Origin: an uncultured Algoriphagus sp.
GTDB taxonomy: Bacteria > Bacteroidota > Bacteroidia > Cytophagales > Cyclobacteriaceae
Direction: 5' to 3'
Length of the DNA stretch: 51,517 nt
Assembly (NCBI GenBank): GCA_903952135.1
Contig: CAJBER010000133.1
Location: forward strand, 1 to 51,517
Shown: positions 16,741-24,014 of the stretch, one piece after another
Numbering within the stretch: the first letter of the stretch is position 1
How the letters are laid out: every line of letters starts with the position of its first letter
The notes under the pieces: model-generated
The model's database searches: none
Told to the model about the DNA's origin: nothing
What the model saw: only the letters and a program-made list of their open reading frames with translations
Program-made: the position numbers and the translations under genes

Positions 16741-17982
16741 TTAATCTTTCGTTGCAAAATCCGGGTAAGCCCGCATCTGGTGTTCGTTGATGTCTAGGCC
16801 TTCGATTTCTTCCTTTTCATCGACCCGAATGCCGACCGTTCGCTTGAGGGTAAAGAAAATCAGCCAGGAGCTGCCAAAACAGAAGGCGCCTACTGAGGCG
16901 ATGCCAATGAGTTGGGAACTAAGCTGGTTCAAACCTGCCAAATCCCCAAAAATTCCCACGGCCAATGTGCCCCAGATCCCACCAATTAGGTGTACAGCAA
17001 TGGCTCCTACTGGATCATCGATTTTGAGTTTGTCAAAAGCAATGACAGCAAGTACCACCAAGACTCCACCAATGGCTCCGATGTACACTGCATCCATCAC
17101 GCCCATTTTGTCAGCGCCAGCGGTGATGCCTACGAGACCAGCCAAGATACCATTGAGCACCATGGTGATGTCATAAGTTTTGAATTTGATGTAAGAGGTA
17201 AGGAGTGCTCCGATGGCGCCGGCAGAGGCAGCTAGCGAGGTGGTCACAAATACGCGAGAAACAGTACCTGGATCTGCACTTAGGACAGAACCGCCATTGA
17301 ATCCAAACCAGCCAAACCAGAGGAGAAATACGCCCATTGTCGCCATGGGAATGTTGTGGCCTGGAATTGCCTTCATCCCTGTTGGGGTATACTTTCCGAT
17401 GCGAGGGCCTAGTAGAAATGCGCCTACCAAGGCAGCCCAACCTCCGACGGTGTGTACGATGGTGGACCCAGCGAAATCATAAAATGGGGTTTCTAGGGTA
17501 TTCAAGAATCCTCCTCCCCACTTCCACATGCCTACCACTGGGTAGCAAAAGCCTACATAGATTAGGGAGAAGATGATAAAGGGCCCCAGCTTTACTCTTT
17601 CGGCAACTGCTCCAGATACGATGGTGGCAGCTGTAGCGGCAAACATGGCCTGAAATATAAAGTCGGTGAAATAGGTATAGCCTGCATTGTAATTGCTGCT
17701 GTCCCAGCCCTCAGGAAGTGAGAGGCCAAATCCAGAGAATCCAAAGAAGGAACCGGCAAAGTCAGCTCCAGGATACATCAGATTGAAGCCAACAAAAGCA
17801 TAGGTTAGGAGGCCTAAAGCCGGAATAATCGTGTTTTTAAAGAGGATATTGACTGTGTTTTTGGCTCGGGTGAGCCCTGCTTCCAGGGTAGCAAATCCGA
17901 GGTGCATGATAAAGATCAACAAGGTGGATATCATCATCCAGAGGTTGTTGACGGTGAATAGGTCTTGAACAGGTGCTTCCAT
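16741..17982 (-). CDS. amt: Ammonium transporter Amt
   Basis: Trimeric inner-membrane ammonium channel, 413 residues and about eleven membrane helices. The N-terminus lacks a long cleavable signal and starts VNNLWMMISTLLIFIMHLGFATLEAGL. The two pore histidines are visible in STIVHTVGGWAAL (His177) and VGAIAVHLIGGIWGT (His331). GFNGGSVLSADPG is also typical. The cytosolic tail (VDEKEEIEGLDINEHQMRAYPDF) is short. It is the second gene after glnB (39-bp gap); PII-Amt pairing is the classic arrangement in which PII blocks the channel when nitrogen is sufficient. Confidence 0.97.
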   Translation of the reverse strand: MEAPVQDLFTVNNLWMMISTLLIFIMHLGFATLEAGLTRAKNTVNILFKNTIIPALGLLTYAFVGFNLMYPGADFAGSFFGFSGFGLSLPEGWDSSNYNAGYTYFTDFIFQAMFAATAATIVSGAVAERVKLGPFIIFSLIYVGFCYPVVGMWKWGGGFLNTLETPFYDFAGSTIVHTVGGWAALVGAFLLGPRIGKYTPTGMKAIPGHNIPMATMGVFLLWFGWFGFNGGSVLSADPGTVSRVFVTTSLAASAGAIGALLTSYIKFKTYDITMVLNGILAGLVGITAGADKMGVMDAVYIGAIGGVLVVLAVIAFDKLKIDDPVGAIAVHLIGGIWGTLAVGIFGDLAGLNQLSSQLIGIASVGAFCFGSSWLIFFTLKRTVGIRVDEKEEIEGLDINEHQMRAYPDFATKD

Positions 17983-18021
17983 AGGTGAAAGAGCGAATGC
18001 GTTAGGTTTAAATAGGAGTGA

Positions 18022-18360
18022 TTAGAGAGCAGCTTCGCCCGTGTCTTGGTTGCGAATGCGGTAGGCCTCGAGTACTTCGTAGACGAATATTTTTCCATCA
18101 CCTACCTCGTTGGTTTTTCCTTCTTGGAGGATGCAATTGATGACGCCTTCTGCCATATCGTCTGGAACGACGATTTCAAGTTTGGTGCGAGGGATGTAAG
18201 CGGGCTCGTAGGCTACTCCTCGGTACGTTTCCTGTCGGGCATGTTCAAATCCCATCCCTTTTACTTCGTAGAAGGAGAGAAACTTGACGCCCAACTTGGA
18301 GATGCATCGGTGGATGTAATCAAAGCGAGAGGTGCGGATGATGGCTTCGATTTTTTTCAT
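18022..18360 (-). CDS. glnB: Nitrogen regulatory protein PII
   Basis: Trimeric PII signal protein of 112 residues, the canonical length. The start is the internal ATG giving MKKIEAIIRTSRFDYIHRCI; an upstream in-frame ATG at 18429 would add 23 residues unlike any PII. The T-loop region YEVKGMGFEHARQETYRGVAYEPAYIP keeps Tyr46 and the usually uridylylated Tyr51. KLEIVVPDD and the B-loop/C-loop GKTNEVGDGKIFV are conserved. The T-loop lacks the RQKGH run of enterobacterial GlnB. It is first in a glnB-amt operon, so control of Amt is its likely job. The sequence alone does not separate GlnB from GlnK. Confidence 0.93.
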   Translation of the reverse strand: MKKIEAIIRTSRFDYIHRCISKLGVKFLSFYEVKGMGFEHARQETYRGVAYEPAYIPRTKLEIVVPDDMAEGVINCILQEGKTNEVGDGKIFVYEVLEAYRIRNQDTGEAAL

Positions 18361-18628
18361 TTTTTCAAGGAAGGAAAGGTTTTGTTGAAAACAGGATGGA
18401 AAATAAGTTAATAATTTGCTAAAAATCAAAAAAGAAGATTAAAAAAGAATCAAAAAAATAAAAAAATATGTTTTTGATTAAAAAACTGGTTTAAAAATGA
18501 AGTCAAAAAGAAAAAAATAATTCAAAAAAATTAAACATAGGGTTAAAAATGAACTTAATGAAAATGGATCTGTATTTGCTCGGAATAGAATTCGGGGTAA
18601 TTTTGCCTACGTTTTTTTAAGAGAGACA
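18361..18628. other. AT-rich divergent intergenic region between glnB and a nucleotidyltransferase gene
   Basis: 268 bp with long A- and T-runs (densest at about 18420-18545) and no credible coding frame. It must hold the glnB-amt promoter on the minus strand, which I cannot assign to a consensus, and the plus-strand promoter described separately. The A-tracts may bend DNA; that is only a suggestion. Confidence 0.6.
18575..18605 (+). promoter_or_regulatory. Canonical Bacteroidota promoter of the nucleotidyltransferase gene
   Basis: TTTG (18575-18578), 19-bp spacer, then TAATTTTG (18598-18605) matches the -33/-7 consensus of Bacteroidota in both elements and spacing. The start codon follows 23 bp later. 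Confidence 0.7.
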
Positions 18629-19531
18629 ATGACAAGCAAACCAACACTCGTAGTCTTAGCAGCCGGAATGGGCAGTCGCTATGGAGGAAACAAGCAAATT
18701 GATGGTTTTGGCCCGAATGGGGAGACTATTTTGGAGTATTCGATTTTTGACGCCATCCGAGCCGGATTTGGAAAAGTAGTATTTATCGTACGGCAGGAAA
18801 TCCTGGAAATTGCTCAGGAGAAGTTTATGCCCAAGCTTCAAGGGAAAATTGAAGTGGACTGGGTCCTCCAATCTTTAGACAGTTTTGTGCCTGCCGATCT
18901 GAAGCAAGCGGATCGTGTCAAGCCTTTTGGAACGGCGCATGCGGTACTTTGCGCAAAGGATGCGGTGCATGAGCCTTTTGCAGTGATCAATGCAGATGAC
19001 TTTTATGGAAAAGAGGCCTTTGCTGTTTTGGGTAAGTTTTTGACCACGGACGTTCAGCCTAATTTGCATGCCATGGTGGGCTATGCCTTGAAAAATGTGC
19101 TATCAGCACACGGAACGGTGAGTCGTGGGGTTTGCGAAACGAATGCCAAAGGGCAATTGATCGGCATGACTGAGCGAACTTCCATTGCGCAGGAGGGTGA
19201 CAAAATTCTCAGTCGTGGAGAAGGGGAAGCTTTGGAAATTGCACCCAACACGCCGGTAAGTATGAATTTCTGGGGATTTCACCCTGCGGTATTCCAAGCT
19301 ATTGAAACGATGTGGAAGGAGTTTTTACCTGCCAACTTGGGGAATTTGAAGTCAGAATTTTACATTCCTACTGTAGCCAACAACCTGATTCAAGCCAATG
19401 AAGCGGCGTTTGAAATTTTGCCAGGAGGAAAAACCTGGTTTGGGGTGACCTACACTGAAGATCGTCCGGTAGTGATTGAGGCCTTACAGCAGCTACACGC
19501 GCAAGGTGAATATCCAACTACCTTATGGTAA
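18629..19531 (+). CDS. Sugar-1-phosphate-type nucleotidyltransferase
   Basis: A 300-residue NTP-transferase-fold enzyme. The nucleotide-binding signature is LAAGMGSRYGGNKQIDGFGP (Gly-rich loop at residues 13-20, Lys22). VINADDFYG (residues 119-127) holds the acidic metal-binding pair Asp123-Asp124. GTAHAVLCAKDAV is the usual base/sugar contact region. This subfamily is often found with hexosamine-kinase-like proteins and may form UDP- or other NDP-sugars; its substrate is not fixed by sequence. It is a single-gene unit with its own promoter and a UUCG-loop terminator. A NahK-like kinase lies about 8.4 kb downstream on the minus strand. Confidence 0.85.
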   Translation: MTSKPTLVVLAAGMGSRYGGNKQIDGFGPNGETILEYSIFDAIRAGFGKVVFIVRQEILEIAQEKFMPKLQGKIEVDWVLQSLDSFVPADLKQADRVKPFGTAHAVLCAKDAVHEPFAVINADDFYGKEAFAVLGKFLTTDVQPNLHAMVGYALKNVLSAHGTVSRGVCETNAKGQLIGMTERTSIAQEGDKILSRGEGEALEIAPNTPVSMNFWGFHPAVFQAIETMWKEFLPANLGNLKSEFYIPTVANNLIQANEAAFEILPGGKTWFGVTYTEDRPVVIEALQQLHAQGEYPTTLW

Positions 19532-19534
19532 ACT

Positions 19535-19563
19535 AAAAAAGGGGCTTCGGCCCCTTATTTTTT
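19535..19563. terminator. Bidirectional terminator with TTCG tetraloop
   Basis: AAGGGGC (19539-19545), TTCG loop and GCCCCTT (19550-19556) are flanked by A and T runs. It lies between the nucleotidyltransferase (plus) and the antitoxin (minus). Confidence 0.93.
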
Positions 19564-19602
19564 GATGAATGGATTACTTGGTAAGAGGTCGAATTTTCGA
19601 TT

Positions 19603-19908
19603 TCAAAGTTTGATCGAAAGTTCAAGCCGGCCCCCAAAACCAAGCTCAATGATTTTTTGAAGCGTAGAAATTCGAGCTTCTTTCATATTGTTTTCAATTT
19701 TGGAAATATAGGATTTTGTTGTCCCAACCTTTTCTGCAAGTTGCTCCTGTGTCATTCCCCTTTCGAAACGGGCCTGTTGAATCAAGGCCCCAATTTTAAA
19801 CGCCTCATAGCCCGCTTCAAGCTCGTCACGCTCTTTTGTCCCACGTTTGCCGTAGTTTTTTTCTTTAAACTCCTCAAGGGTCATCAAGTTTTTACCTTTC
19901 GTTTTCAT
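19603..19908 (-). CDS. XRE-family antitoxin (HigA-like)
   Basis: A 101-residue helix-turn-helix protein. After a charged N-terminus (MTLEEFKEKNYGKRGTKERDELEAGYEAF) comes a Cro/C1-type HTH: LIQQARFERGMTQEQLAEKVGTTKSYISKIE, with turn and recognition helices in the last half. Its start lies inside the 3' end of the toxin gene (17-bp overlap), the toxin-first order of HigBA modules. It probably neutralises the toxin and represses the joint promoter. The pair is visibly more AT-rich than the genes around it, which suggests acquisition. Confidence 0.88.
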   Translation of the reverse strand: MKTKGKNLMTLEEFKEKNYGKRGTKERDELEAGYEAFKIGALIQQARFERGMTQEQLAEKVGTTKSYISKIENNMKEARISTLQKIIELGFGGRLELSIKL

Positions 19909-20239
19909 AAGCTGCCTTTATTTTGAGTGCCCTTTCTATTTCTTTCTTTGGGGTCTTTTGGGTTTTCTTTTGAAATCCGTTCGCTAACACAACCAATTGT
20001 CCTTGATCAAAAAAACAGAAAATTCTAAATATGTCGCTCCCAAGTTGAACTCGGATTTCATAAAGTCCGTCCGTATAGTCTAGGTGTTTCAGATAGGATT
20101 CAGGTACTCTTGGTAAATCTTCAACCAAGTCAAAAGTCCAAACAATTTTTGCTTTTACTTTCTCATTTTGTTGGGAAAAGAAGTCTTGAAAGTAGTTTTT
20201 GTAAAACGTTATCTTTCTGTGTTTTTGATTTTTTTCCAA
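19892..20239 (-). CDS. RelE/HigB-superfamily toxin (phage Gp49-like)
   Basis: A 115-residue protein of the Gp49-like HigB family, ribosome-dependent mRNA interferases in characterised members. Diagnostic stretches are LKHLDYTDGLYEIRVQLGSD, IFRIFCFFDQGQLVVLANGF and QKKTQKTPKKEIERALKIKAAY. The start is TTG at 20239 (MEKNQKHRKITFYKNYF); no ATG or GTG is available in frame before the conserved core, so translation may be weak. It precedes and overlaps the antitoxin gene. The core residues of the family look intact, so it is probably functional. Confidence 0.87.
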   Translation of the reverse strand: MEKNQKHRKITFYKNYFQDFFSQQNEKVKAKIVWTFDLVEDLPRVPESYLKHLDYTDGLYEIRVQLGSDIFRIFCFFDQGQLVVLANGFQKKTQKTPKKEIERALKIKAAYENER

Positions 20240-20357
20240 AGTATAAAGTTAAAAAAGTTTCCCTAAAGTGAAACATAAATGTTGATGGATTCTATCCAAA
20301 AAAACCGTCATGTAAGAATAGCTAGTTAGAAGTAACTATCAACACTAACAAGTTCTT

Positions 20358-20383
20358 GGCTCCTGTTTTTGAGCCGTTTTTTT
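20358..20383 (+). terminator. Orphan plus-strand terminator-like hairpin
   Basis: GGCTC (20358-20362) and GAGCC (20371-20375) form a short stem followed by a seven-T run (20377-20383). Neighbouring genes on both sides are on the minus strand, so no known plus-strand transcript needs it. It could end a small RNA from the 20240-20357 gap or be fortuitous. Confidence 0.35.
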
Positions 20384-20427
20384 AGTAATTTTTACTAAAC
20401 TCAAAAAAGAATTGCAGAAAATGCAAA

Positions 20428-21537
20428 TCAAGTTGCTGAGTGACGAATCACCCCATCCTCCATGAAAAAATAAGCCACCTCAGCTTTAATTGTTCCCAGA
20501 ATTTCCTTGGACCGCTCCGGTCGCGCATCGGTAATGAATAGTTGCCCAAAGTTGCCCTGAGATACTAGTTGCAGAAGCTTGGCAATGCGCTCCTCATCTA
20601 GCTTGTCAAAAATATCATCGAGCAGCAGCAAGGGTTTTTCTCCCTTGGCTTTTTCAAACAATTCAAACTGTGCCAATTTCAAAGCAATGATAAAGGACTT
20701 CTGCTGCCCTTGGCTTCCGAGTTTGCGCAGCGGATGGGAATCGATCCGAAAATCAAAATCATCTTTATGAATGCCCGCATTGCAATTCTTAGTTGCGAAG
20801 TCCTTAGGCCGCATACTTAAATAGTATTCTGGGAAATCTTCCCGAAGCGCTTCGGTCTCGTAACCCAAGCCCACCAGTTCCCGACCCATAGACAGGGCTT
20901 CGTAATACTTCTGCAGCAATGGGCTTATTTCTTGGATCAATGCTGCCCGCTGCTTGGCAAGGGATTGACTTAAAGGAATCAGTTCCTCCTCGTAGGCAGC
21001 AAGCAAGGTGAGGTCTCGCCGACCAGTCTCGGCAAACTGCTTCAATAGGGCATTGCGCTGCTTGAGAAAATGATGGTAGCGAATCAATTGATCCAAGTAG
21101 GGGTGGTCCAACTGGGCAAGGAGGCCATCGAAAAATTTACGTCTACCCTCGCTGCCCCCTTTGATCAGTTCGGTATCGTCAGGAGCAATCAAGACCAATG
21201 GAATTTTGCCCACATGGTCGCTGACTTTTTCCACGGCCTTCCCGTTTTGGAAAATCTGTTTCTTTTTCCCCTGCTCCAAGGTGCAGCGCACTTCCAAAGG
21301 ACTAGCGTCTACCGTAAACTTGCCTTTCACCGTAAAAAATTCAGCATCATGCTGAATGCTCAAGGCATCGCTAGACTGCAAGGCACTTTTGGTAAGGGAG
21401 AGGTAATGGATGCCGTCTAGCACATTCGTTTTTCCACTCCCATTTCGGCCAAGCAAACAATTGATTTGCGGGCTGAAGGACAGCTTGCTGTGGTGGTGGT
21501 TTTTAAACTGAATGAGTTCTAGGGACTCTAAAATCAT
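20428..21537 (-). CDS. recF: DNA replication and repair protein RecF
   Basis: SMC-like ATPase that loads RecA at single-strand gaps with RecO/RecR. The 369-residue product has Walker A GRNGSGKT (residues 30-37) in INCLLGRNGSGKTNVLDGIHYL, the signature region LGSQGQQKSFIIALKLAQ, and Walker B LLLLDDIFDKLDEER. Length is normal. It is divergent from pdhA with a 91-bp gap. No minus-strand terminator is obvious between it and the toxin gene. Confidence 0.97.
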   Translation of the reverse strand: MILESLELIQFKNHHHSKLSFSPQINCLLGRNGSGKTNVLDGIHYLSLTKSALQSSDALSIQHDAEFFTVKGKFTVDASPLEVRCTLEQGKKKQIFQNGKAVEKVSDHVGKIPLVLIAPDDTELIKGGSEGRRKFFDGLLAQLDHPYLDQLIRYHHFLKQRNALLKQFAETGRRDLTLLAAYEEELIPLSQSLAKQRAALIQEISPLLQKYYEALSMGRELVGLGYETEALREDFPEYYLSMRPKDFATKNCNAGIHKDDFDFRIDSHPLRKLGSQGQQKSFIIALKLAQFELFEKAKGEKPLLLLDDIFDKLDEERIAKLLQLVSQGNFGQLFITDARPERSKEILGTIKAEVAYFFMEDGVIRHSAT

Positions 21538-21587
21538 GTGAACGGCGAATTATTTGCTTTGCATCCTAATTTTTAGGTCGGGATTAG

Positions 21588-21595
21588 TATATTTG
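21588..21595 (+). promoter_or_regulatory. -7 box of pdhA; fixes the start codon
   Basis: TATATTTG fits TAnnTTTG. Because it lies downstream of an in-frame ATG at 21554, it favours the ATG at 21629 as the real pdhA start, 33 bp after the box. No good -33 element is seen. Confidence 0.6.
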
Positions 21596-21628
21596 AGGCC
21601 TAAAATAGCACATTTTGATCAGTACCCT

Positions 21629-22648
21629 ATGGCAAAGAAAACTGCAGCGGCAAAGACCAAGGTAAACTACTCCAAAGAGACGTACGCGTATTGGTACGAA
21701 AGCATGCTTTTAATGCGGCGTTTTGAGGAAAAAGCAGGTCAATTGTATGGCCAACAGAAGATCAGAGGATTTTGTCACCTATACATCGGTCAAGAGGCTT
21801 GCGCTTCTGGCGCGATCACTGCCTTGACCAAAGACGACAAATGGATTACGGCTTACCGTTGCCATGCCCATCCACTAGGTTTGGGTACAGATCCAGGAGC
21901 TATTATGGCGGAATTGTATGGCAAAGCTACCGGAACCACCAAAGGTAAAGGGGGCTCCATGCACATTTTTGACAAGGAACGAAATTTCCTAGGTGGCCAT
22001 GGAATTGTAGGTGCACAGATCCCGATGGGTTTGGGCGTAGCCTTCGCTGAAAAATATGCAGGCACTAAAAATCTATGCATCGCGAAGATGGGGGATGGTG
22101 CCGTGCGTCAAGGTGCAGTCCATGAAGCCTTCAACCTAGCGATGATCTACAAGACCCCAGTTATTTTTGTGATTGAAAATAATGGCTATGCCATGGGTAC
22201 CTCTGTGGCACGTACCTCCAATGTGACTGAATTGTATAAAATTGGAGAGGCTTACGATATGCCTTCCTTCCCAGTAGATGGAATGAATGTAGAAGCCGTG
22301 CACGAGGCAGTAGCAGAAGCAGCTGCTCGAGCTCGTCGAGGCGATGGACCTACGCTTTTGGAATTTAGAACCTACCGATTCAAAGGACACTCCATGTCCG
22401 ATCCGCAGAAATACCGCAGCAAGGAAGAAGTAGAGGAATACAAGCAGCGCGATCCAATCGAGCAGGTACTTGCTACCATTCAAGAAAACGAACTGATGAC
22501 CGAAGCGGAAATCGAAGCAATCAACAAAAAAGTAAAAACTCAAGTGGATGAGGCGGTAAAATTTGCCGAAGAGTCTCCTTGGCCAGATGGCATGGATGCC
22601 TTCAAGGACGTGTACGTTCAGGAAGACTATCCTTTTGTAATGGAATAA
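21629..22648 (+). CDS. pdhA: Pyruvate dehydrogenase E1 component, alpha subunit
   Basis: Thiamine-diphosphate-dependent decarboxylation of pyruvate in the PDH complex. The 339-residue product has the TPP/Mg motif GDGA (155-158) through NN (184-185), the tetramer contact HLYIGQEACASGAI, and the phosphorylation-loop-like TYRFKGHSMSDP. GTTKGKGGSMH is typical of PDH rather than branched-chain E1 alpha. An upstream ATG (21554) would add a 25-residue extension containing the promoter; 21629 is preferred. No E1-beta, E2 or E3 gene is adjacent, so the complex is encoded at several loci. Confidence 0.93.
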   Translation: MAKKTAAAKTKVNYSKETYAYWYESMLLMRRFEEKAGQLYGQQKIRGFCHLYIGQEACASGAITALTKDDKWITAYRCHAHPLGLGTDPGAIMAELYGKATGTTKGKGGSMHIFDKERNFLGGHGIVGAQIPMGLGVAFAEKYAGTKNLCIAKMGDGAVRQGAVHEAFNLAMIYKTPVIFVIENNGYAMGTSVARTSNVTELYKIGEAYDMPSFPVDGMNVEAVHEAVAEAAARARRGDGPTLLEFRTYRFKGHSMSDPQKYRSKEEVEEYKQRDPIEQVLATIQENELMTEAEIEAINKKVKTQVDEAVKFAEESPWPDGMDAFKDVYVQEDYPFVME

Positions 22649-22675
22649 GCGCCGCGAAGGCCACACAGGGACTGC

Positions 22676-22704
22676 TTGTGTAATCGATAAAAACCGTATA
22701 TTTG
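22676..22704 (+). promoter_or_regulatory. Promoter of the TPR protein gene
   Basis: TTG (22676-22678), 18-bp spacer, TATATTTG (22697-22704), a good Bacteroidota match. The ATG at 22724 follows 20 bp after the box. Confidence 0.65.
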
Positions 22705-22723
22705 CGACCGAAATTTGAGCAAC

Positions 22724-23428
22724 ATGGCTAAGAAAGAAACAAAAAAATCAGACCAAAACGAACTCATCGAAAACCCTGAGGTACTCGCAGAGAAGATAGT
22801 TCCTGGAGAGGATTTTTTGAAAAGTAACAGCAAAATACTAGCAGGAGTACTTGTAGTAGCTATAGTATTGATTGGAGGAATTCTGTTTTTCCAGTACAAT
22901 ACCCAACAACAAAACGAAAAAGCTCAGGCTGAAATGTTTCAGGCGGTTTATTTCTTTGAACAAGACAGCGTGGACTTTGCACTGAATGGTGACGGAATCA
23001 ACAAAGGCTTTTTGAACATCATTGAGAGCTATCCACGTACGGATGCGGCCAACTTGGCACATTTCTATACTGGATCAATCTACCTTTCTCAGAAAAAATT
23101 TGAAGATGCTTTGACACACCTTCAAGAGTTTTCTTCTGATGACTACTTGGTACAAGCAAAAGCGTATTCCTTGGTTGGTGATGCCAACCTAGAGCTAGGA
23201 AAGACCGAAGAGGCGATCGCACAGTACACCAAAGCTGCTCGTACAAACGAAAACAAGTTTATGTCTCCAAAGTACTTGGCTAAACTTGCGGTAGCTCAAG
23301 AGGAAGCAGGTAAGATCGAAGACGCAATCAAGACTTACACAGAGATCGAAGAGAAATACTACGAGTCTTTTGAATTTGCTGCAGCACGAAAACATAAAGC
23401 ACGCTTGGAAGGCCTTGCCGCTAAGTAA
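22724..23428 (+). CDS. Membrane-anchored TPR protein (YfgM-like topology)
   Basis: A 234-residue protein with a charged cytosolic N-terminus (about 1-36), one membrane helix (KILAGVLVVAIVLIGGILFFQ, about 37-57, given here in part) and TPR repeats from about residue 85 to the end (LAHFYTGSIYLSQKKFEDAL, AKAYSLVGDANLELGKTEEAI, KYLAKLAVAQEEAGKIEDAI). The topology resembles YfgM, a periplasmic chaperone partner of the Sec machinery; that function is not shown here. A TTG at 22715 would add three residues; the ATG is better placed after the promoter. It ends at a terminator, separate from ribH. Neighbourhood with recF and ribH is common in this phylum, as I recall. Confidence 0.87.
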   Translation: MAKKETKKSDQNELIENPEVLAEKIVPGEDFLKSNSKILAGVLVVAIVLIGGILFFQYNTQQQNEKAQAEMFQAVYFFEQDSVDFALNGDGINKGFLNIIESYPRTDAANLAHFYTGSIYLSQKKFEDALTHLQEFSSDDYLVQAKAYSLVGDANLELGKTEEAIAQYTKAARTNENKFMSPKYLAKLAVAQEEAGKIEDAIKTYTEIEEKYYESFEFAAARKHKARLEGLAAK

Positions 23429-23450
23429 TGCTTTTTTGAAGTATACTAGA

Positions 23451-23482
23451 AGAGTAAGGCGCATGGTGTCTTACTCTTTTTT
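23451..23482 (+). terminator. Intrinsic terminator after the TPR gene
   Basis: AGAGTAAG (23451-23458) pairs with CTTACTCT (23470-23477) across an 11-nt loop, followed by a T-run to 23482. Confidence 0.85.
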
Positions 23483-23513
23483 GTTTTAACCCCATTTCCC
23501 CAAATCCTTTCCT

Positions 23514-23990
23514 ATGGCCAGTTCCCTAAAAAACCTCAGCGACTACAGCTCCCATAACTTGATTGATGTTTCCAAAAAGCGTTTTGCAGTGGTGGTCTCC
23601 GAATGGAACGCGGAGGTTACTGAATCCTTGTATTCCGGAGCCTATGAAACCCTAGTTCAGCATGGCGTGAATCCTAAAAACATCCTTCGCAAGCAGGTTC
23701 CTGGATCCTTCGAACTTTCACTAGCCGCACAGTGGTGTGCGCAAGATGAGCAGATCGACGCAGTGATTTGCCTGGGATGTGTGATTCAAGGGGAGACCCG
23801 CCACTTTGATTTTATCTGTGATGCGGTAGCACATGGGATCACCCAAGTAAGTTTGAAATATAATAAACCAGTCATTTTTGGGGTCCTCACACCCAACACC
23901 CAGCAGCAAGCCCTTGACCGAGCGGGAGGAAAGCATGGCAACAAGGGAGATGAGGCCGCCATCACGGCCATCAAAATGCTTGGATTCTAA
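23514..23990 (+). CDS. ribH: 6,7-dimethyl-8-ribityllumazine synthase
   Basis: Penultimate step of riboflavin synthesis, joining 5-amino-6-ribitylaminouracil and dihydroxybutanone phosphate. The 158-residue product has the usual segments: FAVVVSEWNAEVTESLYSGA (N-terminal strand with the conserved Trp-Asn), VPGSFELSLAAQWC, LGCVIQGETRHFDFIC with the catalytic His in TRHFD, and FGVLTPNTQQQALDRAGG. Length is normal. The gap to lysC is 24 bp with no terminator, so read-through into lysC is possible. Confidence 0.97.
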   Translation: MASSLKNLSDYSSHNLIDVSKKRFAVVVSEWNAEVTESLYSGAYETLVQHGVNPKNILRKQVPGSFELSLAAQWCAQDEQIDAVICLGCVIQGETRHFDFICDAVAHGITQVSLKYNKPVIFGVLTPNTQQQALDRAGGKHGNKGDEAAITAIKMLGF

Positions 23991-24014
23991 CAAACCTATT
24001 CAACTGATTTACGC

